Assembly: GCF_019430945.1 (NCBI RefSeq)
Contig: NZ_JAHYCB010000003.1
Coordinates: forward strand, 1-64,000
Source: Neorhizobium populisoli
GTDB taxonomy: Bacteria > Pseudomonadota > Alphaproteobacteria > Rhizobiales > Rhizobiaceae
DNA: 64,000 nucleotides
Reading direction: 5' to 3'
The translations under genes were made by a program, and so were the position numbers. Below, in pieces: positions 36,929-46,900 of this stretch (positions are counted from its first letter, which is position 1; each line of letters starts with the position of its first letter). The notes under the pieces are model-generated. The model worked only from the letters and a program-made list of their open reading frames with translations. It was not told the DNA's origin and made no database searches.

Positions 36929-37249
36929 ATGCCCGTCACCTATCTCATCCGTTTCCATATCCGTGCCGAACAACGCAGCCGCTTTATGACCCTTCTCAAC
37001 GGCATTCTGGATGCCATGCGCCACGAACCGATGTTCCACAACGCCATGCTGCATGTCGACCCGCAGGACGAAAACCAGATGATGCTCTACGAGACCTGGG
37101 AAGACCATGACGACGTGCTGAACGTCCAGATCAACCGTCCCTATCGTGAAACCTGGCATGCCGCGCTTCCGGATTTGCTCGCGAAAGAACGTGAGATTTC
37201 CATCTGGCATCCCGTGCGCGACGATCGCCGTGGTGCTATCAACCGATAA
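36929..37249 (+). CDS. antibiotic-biosynthesis-monooxygenase-like protein (putative quinol monooxygenase)
   Basis: A 106-residue dimeric alpha-beta barrel (ABM) protein. It contains MLHVDPQDENQMMLYETWED and the family's His-Asn style surface motifs. Related small proteins (YgiN type) oxidise quinols or degrade haem-like compounds. AAGGA lies eight bases before the ATG. It is followed by an SDR gene after a hairpin, suggesting a small quinone or aromatic redox unit; substrate unknown. Confidence 0.75.
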   Translation: MPVTYLIRFHIRAEQRSRFMTLLNGILDAMRHEPMFHNAMLHVDPQDENQMMLYETWEDHDDVLNVQINRPYRETWHAALPDLLAKEREISIWHPVRDDRRGAINR

Positions 37250-37254
37250 TGGCT

Positions 37255-37277
37255 CGCGCCGCTTCCGGCGCGGTTTT
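37255..37277 (+). terminator. terminator-like hairpin between monooxygenase and SDR genes
   Basis: CGCGCCG and CGGCGCG form a seven-bp stem with a four-base loop, followed by GTTTT. It may partly terminate transcription before the SDR gene. Confidence 0.65.
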
Positions 37278-37297
37278 CCATTCTTGAGGAGCATCAC

Positions 37298-38002
37298 ATG
37301 GCGACGGAAAAAGTAGCGATCGTAACCGCAGGCGGCAGCGGCATGGGCGCCGAAACGGCAAAGCGGCTTGCAGCAGATGGGTACAAGGTTGCTATCCTCT
37401 CCTCCTCCGGCAAGGGCGAGGCGCTGGCCAACGAACTCGGCGGTCTCGGCGTCACCGGCTCCAACCAGTCGAACGATGATCTGAAGCGACTGGTAGACAT
37501 CACGATGGAAAAGTGGGGCCGGGTCGACGTGCTGGTCAACAGCGCCGGCCATGGCCCGCGTGCGGAGATTACCGAGATCACCGACGAACAATGGCATACC
37601 GGCCTCGACGTCTACCTGATGAACGTCATCCGTCCCGTCCGCCTCATCACGCCGATCATGAAAGCGCAGAAATCCGGTTCGATCGTCAATATCTCGACGG
37701 CCTGGGCCTTCGAACCCTCGGCCATGTTCCCGACCTCAGCTGTCTTCCGCGCCGGCCTCGCCTCCTATACCAAGGTCTTCGCCGACACTTATGCCGGTGA
37801 CAATATCCGCATGAACAACGTGCTGCCCGGCTGGATCGACAGCCTGCCGGCAACGGAGCAGCGCCGCGACAGCGTGCCGATGAAACGTTACGGCACCAGC
37901 GCCGAAATCGCCGCGACCGTCGCATTCCTCGCATCCGAGGGCGCCGGCTACATTACCGGCCAGAACCTCAAGGTCGACGGCGGCCTGACCCGCTCGGTCT
38001 GA
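37298..38002 (+). CDS. SDR-fold protein lacking the catalytic Tyr-Lys pair
   Basis: A 234-residue short-chain dehydrogenase/reductase fold. The nucleotide-binding motif is TAGGSGMG at residues 10-17, NSAG is at 81-84, and the catalytic-serine position is S133 in NIST. The YxxxK element is replaced by F150-RAG-L154 (TSAVFRAGLASY), so the usual proton relay is missing. The C-terminal VDGGLTRSV is standard. This variant sequence belongs to a recurring subfamily, so it is not a simple mutation. It may bind NAD(P) without normal catalysis. GAGGAG precedes the ATG. Confidence 0.85.
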   Translation: MATEKVAIVTAGGSGMGAETAKRLAADGYKVAILSSSGKGEALANELGGLGVTGSNQSNDDLKRLVDITMEKWGRVDVLVNSAGHGPRAEITEITDEQWHTGLDVYLMNVIRPVRLITPIMKAQKSGSIVNISTAWAFEPSAMFPTSAVFRAGLASYTKVFADTYAGDNIRMNNVLPGWIDSLPATEQRRDSVPMKRYGTSAEIAATVAFLASEGAGYITGQNLKVDGGLTRSV

Positions 38003-38015
38003 TCCGACGATAAAA

Positions 38016-38055
38016 CCCGCCATGCGAACCGGAACCAATTCGGTTCCATGGCGGG
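38016..38055 (+). terminator. hairpin terminating the monooxygenase-SDR unit
   Basis: CCCGCCATG pairs with CATGGCGGG over nine bp around an inner GGAACC/GGTTCC hairpin, 14 bp after the SDR stop. The T tract is weak (CCTTTCC). Confidence 0.6.
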
Positions 38056-38117
38056 AACCTTTCCTCCGTTTATGCGCTTGCCTTCCCGGACCTGCCAACC
38101 GCCCGAGGAGCCCGCTT

Positions 38118-39779
38118 GTGATCAACGATCTCTGGTACAAGAATGCCGTCATCTATTGCCTGTCGGTCGAGACATTCATGGATGCTAATGGCGACGGGAT
38201 CGGCGACTTCCAGGGATTGCAGCGCAGGCTCGATTACCTCTCCGGCCTCGGCGTCACCGCCATCTGGCTGATGCCGTTTCAGACCTCGCCGCAGCGCGAC
38301 GACGGTTACGACATCGCCGACTATTACAACGTCGATCCGCGTTACGGCACGCTCGGCGATTTCGTCGAATTCACCCACGGCGCCAAGCAGCGTGGCATCC
38401 GAGTGCTGATCGACCTCGTCGTCAACCACACCTCCGACCAGCACCCCTGGTTCCAGGAAGCCCGCAGCGATCCGGACTCCTTCTATCGCGACTGGTATAT
38501 CTGGTCGAAAAAGAAGCCCGCCAATGCCGATGAAGGCATGGTGTTTCCGGGCGTTCAGAAAACCACCTGGACCCATGACGAGAAAGCCAAGGAATATTAC
38601 TTCCATCGCTTCTACAATTTCCAGCCGGACCTCAACACCGCCAATCCGCATGTGCAGGCGGAAATCTTGAAGATCATGGGTTTCTGGGTACAGCTCGGCG
38701 TCTCCGGTTTCCGCATGGATGCCGTACCTTTCGTGATCGCCGAAAAGGGCGCCGACGTCACCACGCCCAAGCCGCAATACGAGATGCTGCGCACCTTCCG
38801 CGAATTCCTGCAATGGCGGCTCGGCGATTCCATCATCCTCGCGGAAGCCAATGTCGTGCCGAAAGAGAACCTCAAATAATTCGGCGAAGACGGCGACCGG
38901 ATGCAGATGATGTTCAATTTCCACGTCAACCAGTCGCTTTTCTACGCTCTGGCCGCCGCCGATGCCCGCCCCCTGGCGAAAGCGATCGAGGCAACCTACG
39001 AGCGCCCGGCAACCGCCCAATGGGGCCTGTTCCTGCGCAACCACGACGAACTCGATCTTGGCCGACTGACCGAAAAGCAGCGCCAGAAGGTGTTCGAGGA
39101 ATTCGGCCCGGACAAGGACATGCAGCTTTACGACCGCGGCATCCGCCGCCGGCTGGCGCCGATGCTCGACAACGACCGCCGGCGACTGGAACTCGCTTAC
39201 AGCTTGATGTTCTCACTGCCCGGCACGCCGGTCATTCGTTACGGCGACGAGATCGGCATGGGCGACGACCTGTCGCTGCCGGAGCGCAACTGCGCCCGCA
39301 CACCGATGCAATGGTCGACGGAACCGCATGGCGGCTTCACCAAGAATGACAAACCGGTCCTGCCGGTCATCAGCGAAGGGCCGCTTGGTTTTCAATATCT
39401 CAACGTCGCCCACCAGCGGCGCGATCCAAACTCGATGCTCAACTGGACCGAACGGCTGATCCGCATGCGCAAGGAAGCCCCGGAAATCGGCTGGGGCGAA
39501 TGCGTACCGATCGAAACCAGCGACAACGGCGTGCTGGCTTTGCGTTACGACTGGCGCGGCAATTCGGTGCTGGTCATCCACAATCTCCACTCCAAGCCGA
39601 TCGAAGTGACCTTCACCGTAGGCCTCGGTGAACATGGCGAGCGGCTGATCGACATAGCCGATGGCGGCAATAGCGAGGCAGAAAACAACAGCGAGCACCG
39701 GCTGCTATTGGATGGATACGCCTATCGCTGGTTCCGGGTCGGCGGCCTGGATTACCTGCTGAGGCGCAAGGAAGTCTGA
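38118..39779 (+). pseudogene. GH13 alpha-amylase/trehalose-synthase-like gene broken by an in-frame TAA
   Basis: From a GTG at 38118 with GAGGAG seven bases upstream, the frame encodes a family 13 glycoside hydrolase of about 552 residues. It includes YQ-type barrel start INDLWYKNAVIYCLSVETFM, the nucleophile Asp in FRMDAVPF, the acid/base Glu in ILAEANV and the third acid in FLRNHDELD. At 38877-38879 a TAA replaces what should be Tyr in NLK-(Y)-FGEDGDR; the same frame then continues intact to 39779. One base change explains it. The truncated 253-residue product would lack half the barrel. Trehalose synthase-like maltose/trehalose chemistry is the best guess for the intact form. Confidence 0.88.
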
Positions 39780-40742
39780 TCAGTTCATCGCCTTGACTTC
39801 ACGCACCCCGCGCCCGAGCTTCTGGCGAATGAGCGCTCGCAACGTCACGCCATCGGCATAACCGACGAGGTCGGCGATCTCGTCCGGGCTCTTGTCGCTG
39901 GTCTTCAACAGATGCACGGCCCTTTCGACGCGCAGATCCTGAAAATAGGAGAGCGGTGTTTTACCCAGCACTTGCTGCAGACGCCGCGCCAGCGTCCGCT
40001 TGCTGGCCCCGACCGCATCGGCCGCATCATTCAGAGAAAAGCCTTCCGAGAGATTGCCCCGAGCCCAGCGCTCAAAACGTTCCACCATCGGATCGGCATG
40101 CGCCAGATGATCGGTAATGACATAGGCCGATTGCGCCGGGCGGGCGTCGACGATCAGGTAATTTGCGACGAGACTGGCAAGCTCCGGACTGACCTGCCGC
40201 ACGAACCACAGCGCCATATCCATATGGCCAAGTGCTGCGCCAGCCGTGATGAACGAACCGGACTTTACCAGCATATTGCCATCCTCCAGACGAACTTTCG
40301 GATAGCGCTGGCGAAACAGCGGCGCGAGCCACCAGGTCGTCGTCGCCTTCTCGCCGTCGAGAGCTCCGGTTTCGGCAAGAATGAATGTGCCGATGCAGGC
40401 AGCGGCAATGTTCATTCCCGCCTCCCTTCCCTCGCGGATCGCCGGCACGGCATCGCGAATATCCGGCCGGTCGAGCACCGGCACCAGCGTTTCCGGCGTC
40501 CGGTAACCAATGCCGGGAATAATCAGCCAACCGCCCGCCTGCGGATCGAAAGCGCCTGAAAGCGGCACCGTAAAACCTTGTGCCGTCAGCGCTTTTTCGC
40601 GCAGGCCGACGACGGAGATTTCGAACGGTGCCCGCCCAAGCGAAGTGGCCGGCGCCATGTCGTTTGCGGTCCCCAGAACATCAAGGATGGCGCTGAGCCC
40701 GGTATCGAACACGCCCTCCGGCGCCAGAACCTGAATCTTCAT
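39780..40742 (-). CDS. GlxA/FtrA-type AraC-family transcriptional regulator
   Basis: A 320-residue regulator from the ATG at 40742. The N-terminal DJ-1/PfpI-like domain (about 1-185) has AAACIGTFILAETGALDGEK, where the nucleophile-elbow Cys is kept. The C-terminal AraC domain (about 220-315) has two helix-turn-helix motifs including SLNDAADAVGASKRTLARRL and SPDEIADLVGYADGVTLRAL. Such proteins often sense metabolites of nitrogen or carbon catabolism. A perfect palindrome lies just upstream. Convergent with the broken amylase, one base apart. Confidence 0.88.
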   Translation of the reverse strand: MKIQVLAPEGVFDTGLSAILDVLGTANDMAPATSLGRAPFEISVVGLREKALTAQGFTVPLSGAFDPQAGGWLIIPGIGYRTPETLVPVLDRPDIRDAVPAIREGREAGMNIAAACIGTFILAETGALDGEKATTTWWLAPLFRQRYPKVRLEDGNMLVKSGSFITAGAALGHMDMALWFVRQVSPELASLVANYLIVDARPAQSAYVITDHLAHADPMVERFERWARGNLSEGFSLNDAADAVGASKRTLARRLQQVLGKTPLSYFQDLRVERAVHLLKTSDKSPDEIADLVGYADGVTLRALIRQKLGRGVREVKAMN

Positions 40743-40762
40743 GGCAAAATCCCTATCGCGAA

Positions 40763-40776
40763 TGTCAATATTGACA
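40763..40776. promoter_or_regulatory. perfect 14-bp palindrome between the GlxA-type regulator and DUF488 gene
   Basis: TGTCAATATTGACA is fully symmetric and lies 21 bp from the regulator start and 57 bp before the DUF488 start, in a 90-bp divergent promoter region. It may be the operator that controls both. Confidence 0.5.
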
Positions 40777-40832
40777 GTAGCAGGCTGAACCCCGCTACGC
40801 CATGATGCTCGTATCGAAAGAGGAATTGGCGC

Positions 40833-41276
40833 ATGAGCATGAACGTGACGACGATCGGGTTCACCAAGACGACCGCGGAGAATTTCTTCGGTCGTATCAA
40901 GGCGGCCGGCGTCAAGCGCGTTCTCGATGTGCGCCTTCACAACACCTCGCAGCTTGCAGGTTTTGCCAAATCCGATGACCTCGCCTACTTTCTGAAGACG
41001 ATCTGCGGTGCGGGTTACGTCCATGAACCGCTGCTCGCGCCGACGGAAGAATTGATGACTGCCTTCAAGAAAGAAAAGGGCGACTGGGACGTTTTCCGGA
41101 ACGATTTCATGAGCCTGATGGTGGAACGTCAGGTGCAAAATCACTTTAAGCCGGAAGCCTTCGACAGCTCTTGCCTTCTCTGCTCGGAAGACAAGCCACA
41201 TCATTGCCACCGTACGCTGGTCTGCGACTATCTGAACGGCAAATGGGGCGGCAAGCTGAGCGTCCGCCATCTATAG
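40833..41276 (+). CDS. DUF488 family protein
   Basis: A 147-residue protein starting MSMNVTTIGFTKTTAENFFG with VLDVRLHNTSQLAGFAK and a C-terminal CLLCSEDKPHHCHRTLVCDY cluster that matches the DUF488 signature (Cys/His, probably metal or nucleic acid binding). AGAGGA lies eight bases before the ATG. Function is unknown. It is divergent from the GlxA-type regulator and may be its target. Confidence 0.85.
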   Translation: MSMNVTTIGFTKTTAENFFGRIKAAGVKRVLDVRLHNTSQLAGFAKSDDLAYFLKTICGAGYVHEPLLAPTEELMTAFKKEKGDWDVFRNDFMSLMVERQVQNHFKPEAFDSSCLLCSEDKPHHCHRTLVCDYLNGKWGGKLSVRHL

Positions 41277-41336
41277 AGCAAAAATTGCTCTGACCTGACC
41301 CAAACATTCGAGATTCAAACGCCGCTGGGACACGCA

Positions 41337-41352
41337 CTCCCCGCGCGGGGAG
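41337..41352 (+). promoter_or_regulatory. palindrome overlapping the LysE ribosome binding site
   Basis: CTCCCCGCGCGGGGAG is a perfect 16-bp palindrome. Its 3' arm GGGGAG is the only plausible ribosome binding site for the LysE start at 41361, so an RNA hairpin here would hide it. Its T-containing tail (CTTTTACC) also makes a weak terminator possible. Confidence 0.5.
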
Positions 41353-41360
41353 CTTTTACC

Positions 41361-41957
41361 ATGACTTACGAGACCATCCTCGCCATCGCCCTGTTTTCGC
41401 TTGTCGGTTCCGTGTCGCCGGGTCCAAGCAATTTCATGCTTCTTGCCTCTGGCACCAATTTCGGCTTCTGGCGCACCGTGCCGCAAATCCTCGGCATCAC
41501 GGTCGGTCTCTCGTCGGTCCTGCTGGCGGTCGGCTTCGGTCTCGGGGCGCTGATCCACGCCTATCCGCCGATCGGCGTGGCGCTGAAAATCGCCGGCGCA
41601 GCTTATCTTCTCTATCTCGCCTGGCGCATCGCCATGTCCCGCGCCGTGCCGAACAGCGAATCCGACAGCGCACGCCCACTTACTCTTTTGGAATCGGCTG
41701 CCTTCCAATGGGTCAATCCGAAGGCCTGGATCGCCGGCCTCACCGCCATGGCAGCCTATGCGAGCGCTGAAAACCCGTTCGTGTCGGTCCTGCTGATCAC
41801 GCTTGTCGTCGCCATCGTCAATCTGCCGAGCGTCGCGGTCTGGGCCGGCTTCGGCGTGGCGTTGCGCAGCTTCCTGACGAATCCGGCACGGCTCAAATGG
41901 TTCAATATCGCCATGGGCCTGCTGCTCGTCGCGTCACTCTGGCCGTTGCTCAAGTAA
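41361..41957 (+). CDS. LysE/RhtB-family amino acid exporter
   Basis: A 198-residue six-helix protein. The family signature is seen in SLVGSVSPGPSNFMLLASGT and in FQWVNPKAWIAGLTAMAAYA. These proteins export amino acids such as lysine, threonine or homoserine lactones across the inner membrane. Substrate unknown. The start lies eight bases after a GGGGAG in a palindrome. Confidence 0.87.
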   Translation: MTYETILAIALFSLVGSVSPGPSNFMLLASGTNFGFWRTVPQILGITVGLSSVLLAVGFGLGALIHAYPPIGVALKIAGAAYLLYLAWRIAMSRAVPNSESDSARPLTLLESAAFQWVNPKAWIAGLTAMAAYASAENPFVSVLLITLVVAIVNLPSVAVWAGFGVALRSFLTNPARLKWFNIAMGLLLVASLWPLLK

Positions 41958-41980
41958 CGGCCAGAGTAGTTAGCAGTCGT

Positions 41981-42817
41981 TCAATTCGTGCCCGGCCGAT
42001 TGCGCCAAGCTTCGGCCTGGGCATAGAACTTCTTTTCCCATTCCTTGTGATTATCCAGGCCTTCCTTGATGAAGGGCGTGAAGATCGCCATGTGCATCAG
42101 CGCCCAGTTGACGAAACGGGCCGGGAATTTCAGCGGCTTGACGAAGTCGACGAACAGAACGACACGGGTCTTGTCCGTGTGGTTCCAGGCCTCGTGCTCG
42201 TAGGCATCGTCGAAAATCAACACCTTGCCCTCTTCCCAGTGGCAGATCTGGTCCTTGACGCGGATGGCGAGTTCATCGCCCTTGTGCTCCGGCACGATCA
42301 TGCCGAGATGCAGGCGCAGCACGCCATTATAAGGCCCGCGATGCGCCGGCAGATGTTTGCCCGGCTCGAAGATCGAGAACATCACGGTGGTCAGGCCAGG
42401 AATCTTCTGCATCGCCGTCCACGTATCCGGGCAGGCAGCGATATTCTGCTCCGACTTCACGCCGAAACCGAGAAGGAAGAAAGTCTTCCAGCCCTTGTCG
42501 CTCGAGATCGTCTTCACGTCGGTGGAAATGTCCTGGAAGGTCGGCAGTTCGTCCTTGCGCAGCAGGATACGGTCGAGTTCGGCGCGGATCGCCGGCGCGG
42601 CTTTCTCGATGTCCTTCGCCCATGGGAAGGTGGCGTTGTCATAGACCGGCGGATTGCCGAGCTTGGCATATTTGAAATTCAGTTGCTCGGCCCAAGCGAC
42701 GATGCCCATGAAGAAGCGTGTGACCGCGCTCGGGCGGTCCATGGGAGCGATGCCGGTGGTGGCGAAATCCTGTTGGGGTTCTGGGAGGCTGGGAGAAGAC
42801 GGTTTCACGGGAGCCAC
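41981..42817 (-). CDS. aspartyl/asparaginyl beta-hydroxylase-like dioxygenase
   Basis: A 278-residue protein of the Asp/Asn beta-hydroxylase family (2-oxoglutarate/Fe(II) dioxygenases). The iron-ligand histidines are in HRGPYNGVLRLHLG and in FDDAYEHEAWNHTDKTRVVL, with the 2-oxoglutarate Arg in the latter. Rhizobial members include lipid hydroxylases (OlsC of ornithine lipids, LpxO of lipid A). A lipid hydroxylase role is therefore plausible but not provable here. It is convergent with the LysE gene and divergent from the SDR at 43074. Confidence 0.83.
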   Translation of the reverse strand: MAPVKPSSPSLPEPQQDFATTGIAPMDRPSAVTRFFMGIVAWAEQLNFKYAKLGNPPVYDNATFPWAKDIEKAAPAIRAELDRILLRKDELPTFQDISTDVKTISSDKGWKTFFLLGFGVKSEQNIAACPDTWTAMQKIPGLTTVMFSIFEPGKHLPAHRGPYNGVLRLHLGMIVPEHKGDELAIRVKDQICHWEEGKVLIFDDAYEHEAWNHTDKTRVVLFVDFVKPLKFPARFVNWALMHMAIFTPFIKEGLDNHKEWEKKFYAQAEAWRNRPGTN

Positions 42818-43073
42818 TTAAAGGTTGATTGAATTGCGAAGGTTTAGAAGGTTCCATGCTTTCACATGGTAGCCGGCTGCGCAGTTGCAAGGCCTTGCAA
42901 GAGATTGTGCAAATTCGTGGCGATATTGCAGCAGCGCCCCGGGCCTGTAGGATTTACCGAGCATACGGACGATCAGGCAACAAGTCCGGACAAGCTTGAT
43001 ACCGCCTGCCACCTCATACGGTTCATAACCCCTCTGCCTGCAGCGCATCCCGCTGCTCACAGAGGAAAACAAC

Positions 43074-43808
43074 ATGACCGACATTACCGAAAAAGTGATC
43101 CTCATCACCGGTGCCAGCAGCGGCATCGGTGAAGGTATCGCCCGCGTGCTGGCCGCTGCCGGCGCTAAACTGGTGCTCGGCGCCCGCCGGCTTGATCGCC
43201 TTGAAAACCTTGCCACGGAACTGCGTGCTCTTGGCGGCACGGTCCTGGTAAAGCGGCTCGACGTCACGGACCGACAGGATTTCCAAGCCTTTGCCGATGC
43301 AGCAATGGCCGAGTTCGGCCGCATCGACGTGATCGTCAACAATGCCGGCCTGATGCCGCTCTCGCCGATGGCGTCGCTGAAGGTCGAGGAATGGGACCGG
43401 ATGATCGACGTCAACATCCGCGGCGTTTTGTACGGCGTGGCCGCCGTCCTGCCGGTGATGGACACTCAGGGTTTCGGCCAAATCATCAACATCTCGTCGA
43501 TCGGCGGTCTCAGAGTCTATCCGACCTCGGCCGTCTACTGTGCGACGAAATATGCCGTGCGCGCCATTTCCGATGGACTGCGCCAGGAAAGTGACAAGCT
43601 GCGGGTTACCTGCGTTTATCCCGGCGTGGTCGAATCCGAACTTGCCGAAACGATCACCGATCAAGCCGCAGCCGATATGATGACCGGCTTCCGTAGCATT
43701 GCCCTGAAGCCGGACGCCATCGGCCGCGCCATCCTGCATGTCATCGACCAGCCGGAAGATGTGGATACCAACGAGATCGTCATCAGCCCGACGCGCAGCA
43801 CAGTCTAA
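43074..43808 (+). CDS. SDR-family oxidoreductase (canonical)
   Basis: A 244-residue classical short-chain dehydrogenase. TGASSGIGEGIA binds the dinucleotide, NNAG is present, the catalytic Ser is in NISSIGG and Tyr/Lys are in YCATK. GAGG sits before the ATG. Substrate unknown; homologues are listed as NADP-dependent clavaldehyde-like reductases. Monocistronic, with a strong terminator after it. Confidence 0.9.
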   Translation: MTDITEKVILITGASSGIGEGIARVLAAAGAKLVLGARRLDRLENLATELRALGGTVLVKRLDVTDRQDFQAFADAAMAEFGRIDVIVNNAGLMPLSPMASLKVEEWDRMIDVNIRGVLYGVAAVLPVMDTQGFGQIINISSIGGLRVYPTSAVYCATKYAVRAISDGLRQESDKLRVTCVYPGVVESELAETITDQAAADMMTGFRSIALKPDAIGRAILHVIDQPEDVDTNEIVISPTRSTV

Positions 43809-43822
43809 GCCGAAACCGACCC

Positions 43823-43860
43823 GATGATGCGGTGACGATTTTTCGCACCGCATCATCTTT
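43823..43860 (+). terminator. rho-independent terminator after the SDR gene
   Basis: A perfect 12-bp stem (GATGATGCGGTG / CACCGCATCATC) with an 11-base loop is followed by TTTGCTT. Confidence 0.88.
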
Positions 43861-43934
43861 GCTTGCAAAACCCGACGCCAAATCCGAAAGTGCCCAAAGG
43901 ACAGACATTTCTTTCGGGGCGCTAGAAAATAGGC

Positions 43935-46900
43935 ATGGCAGCGCGGCAACGCATCATCCCCATCCGGCGTGAATACAATCGTTGGGTCGCCAACCAGACG
44001 CTGGAAGACTATGCACTGCGCTTCACTGCCAAGAGCGCCCGCCGCTTTTCCTCAAGCCGCATCTCGCAGACAGCGATCGGCGCCATCTCTTTCCTGGCGC
44101 TGGAGGCGATCGGCGGGGCGATCACGCTTTCCTACGGCACCACCAACGCGTTTTTCGCGATCTGCGCCGCCGCCGTCGCCATGCTGATCATCGGCCTGCC
44201 GATCAGCCGTTATGCGATCCGCCACGGCGTCGATATCGATCTGCTCACCCGCGGCGCGAGCTTCGGTTACATCGGCTCGACCATCACCTCGCTGATCTAT
44301 GCGAGCTTCACCTTCATGCTGTTTGCGATCGAAGCCTCAATCATGACCGGCGCGCTGGATCTCGCCTTCGGCATCCCGCCCTGGATCGGCTATATCATCA
44401 GCGCCGCAGTGGTCATCCCGCTCGTCATCTACGGCGTGCAGCTGATCTCGCGGTTCCAGCTCGTCACCCAGCCCTTTTGGATCGTGCTGAACATTCTGCC
44501 CTTCGTGTTCATCGCCTTTCTCGATTGGGAAAAATTCGACCTCTGGCGGGCCTTTGCCGGTATCGGCCATTCCAATGCGCAGGTCGCTGGCCCCGCCCCT
44601 TTCGATCTCGTCGAGTTCGGTGCCGCCTCCGCCGTCATCCTGGCGCTGATGCCGCAGATTGGCGAGCAGGTGGACTTCCTGCGCTTCCTGCCGTCCGAAG
44701 GTGTGCGCAAATGGCGGCACCGGTTGGCGGTGTTTCTCGCCGGCCCCGGCTGGGTCGTCGTCGGCGTGCCGAAACTACTCGCCGGCTCCTTCTTAGCCGT
44801 TCTGACGCTCGCGACCGGAACGCCAATTCGAGAAGCAGCAGACCCGGCCCATATGTATCTCGCCGCCTTCGGCTATATGATCCCGAACCAGACGGCCGCT
44901 CTTCTGCTGATGGCCGCTTTCGTCGTCGTGTCGCAGCTGAAGATCAACGTGATGAACGCCTATGCGGGCTCGCTCGCCTGGTCGAACTTCTTCTCGCGCC
45001 TCACTCACAGCCATCCCGGCCGCGTCGTCTGGCTGGTCTTCAACGTGGTGATCGCCCTGCTCCTGATGGAGCTTGGCATCTATCGCTTGCTGGAAGCGAC
45101 GCTCGGCATCTTCTCGATCGTCGCCATGGCCTGGCTTTGCACCATTTCGGCCGACCTGTTCATCAACAAGCCACTTGGCCTGTCGCCAGAAGGCATCGAG
45201 TTCAAGCGCGCCCATCTCTACGACATCAATCCGGTAGGCCTGGGCTCGATGTTCGGCTCCGCCGGCGTGGCGCTTGCGGCGCATTTCGGCTTGTTCGGGC
45301 AGCTGATGGCATCGCTCGCCACCTATGTGACGCTGATCGCCTTCCTGTTGTCGCCCGCCATCGCCTTCGCCACCAAGGGCAAATATTACCTCGCCCGCAA
45401 GCCGCGCCAGAGCTGGAAAACCCTTGGCTCGATCACCTGCTCGATCTGCGAGCACACGTTCGAGCACGAGGATATGGCCTGGTGCCCGGCCTATGCCGCG
45501 CCGATCTGTTCGCTCTGCTGTTCACTGGACAGCCGCTGCCACGACATGTGCAAGCCGCATGCACGACTGAACACCCAGGTCGGCACGGTTGCTCGCGCGG
45601 TGCTGCCGGAAAGCGTCATCGCTCGGCTGACAACAAGGCTCGGCCGCTACGCTACAACTGCGGTTCTGGCGATTTCGGCGATCGGCGCCGTGCTTGCCAT
45701 GATCGCCTATCAGGTCGGGCTTGCCGCACCCGCCAATGCGGAGGTGATTTACGGCACGATCTTCATCGTCTTTTTCGTCTTCGCCATCTTCGCCGGCATC
45801 GTCTCGTGGTTCTATGTGCTGGCCCATGACAGCCGTGTGGTAGCGGAAGAGGAATCCTCCCGCCAGAACACGCTGCTCCTCAAGGAAATCGCCGCCCACA
45901 AGAAGACCGACGCAGCACTCCAGGACGCGAAGGAAACCGCTGAAGCCGCTAACCGCGCCAAGAGCCGCTACGTCGTCGGCCTCTCCCACGAGCTGCGCAC
46001 GCCGCTGAACGCCGTGCTCGGTTACGCCCAGATCCTCGAGCGCGATGAGACCATTCCCGCCCCACGCCAGTCGGCGATCAAGGTCATCAAGCGCTCCGCC
46101 GACCACCTATCCGGCCTGATCGATGGCCTGCTCGACATTTCCAAAATCGAGGCGGGCCGTCTGCAGGTCTATTCCAACGAGATCAACATCCAGGACTTCC
46201 TCGACCAGATCGTCGAGATGTTCGGCCTGCAGGCTCAGGCCAAGGGCCTGAGCTTCGAGCACGAACGCGCGCGAGCGCTGCCGCAATATGTCCGCACCGA
46301 CGAAAAGCGACTGCGCCAGATCCTCGTCAACCTGTTGTCGAATGCCATAAAGTTCACCGACGAAGGCAAGGTGCGCTTCGAGGTCGCCTATCGCAGCCAG
46401 GTCGCCACCTTCACCATTTCGGATACCGGCCGTGGCATTGCCGAAAAGGACCTGACGCGAATCTACGAACCCTTCCAACGCGGCGAAGCCGACAATATCC
46501 GCCCGATGCCGGGCCTCGGGCTGGGCCTCACCATCACCCGGCTGCTGACCAATACACTCGGCGGCGAGATCGCCGTCGCCAGCATCAAGGACGAAGGCTC
46601 GATCTTCAAGGTGCGACTGATGCTCTCGGCCATCGAACGGCCAAACACCGCGCCGGCACCGGAAAAGAAGATCGTCTCTTATACCGGCCCACGCCGCACC
46701 ATCGTCGTGGTCGACGACAACGAGGACCATCGCGACCTGATGCGCGAAGTACTGGTGCCGATGGATTTCGTCGTGCTCACCGCCAATAGCGGCCCGGACT
46801 GTCTGACGCTGATCGAAGGCGTCACACCGGACCTTTTCCTCGTCGACATCTCCATGCCCGGCATGAGCGGCTGGCAATTGGTCGAAAAGCTGCGCGAGAC

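Noticed and set aside
43982..45829. 615-codon forward open frame inside the sensor kinase
   Set aside because: Frame-shifted shadow of the NCS1 part, very rich in Arg/His/Pro, no hydrophobic helices.
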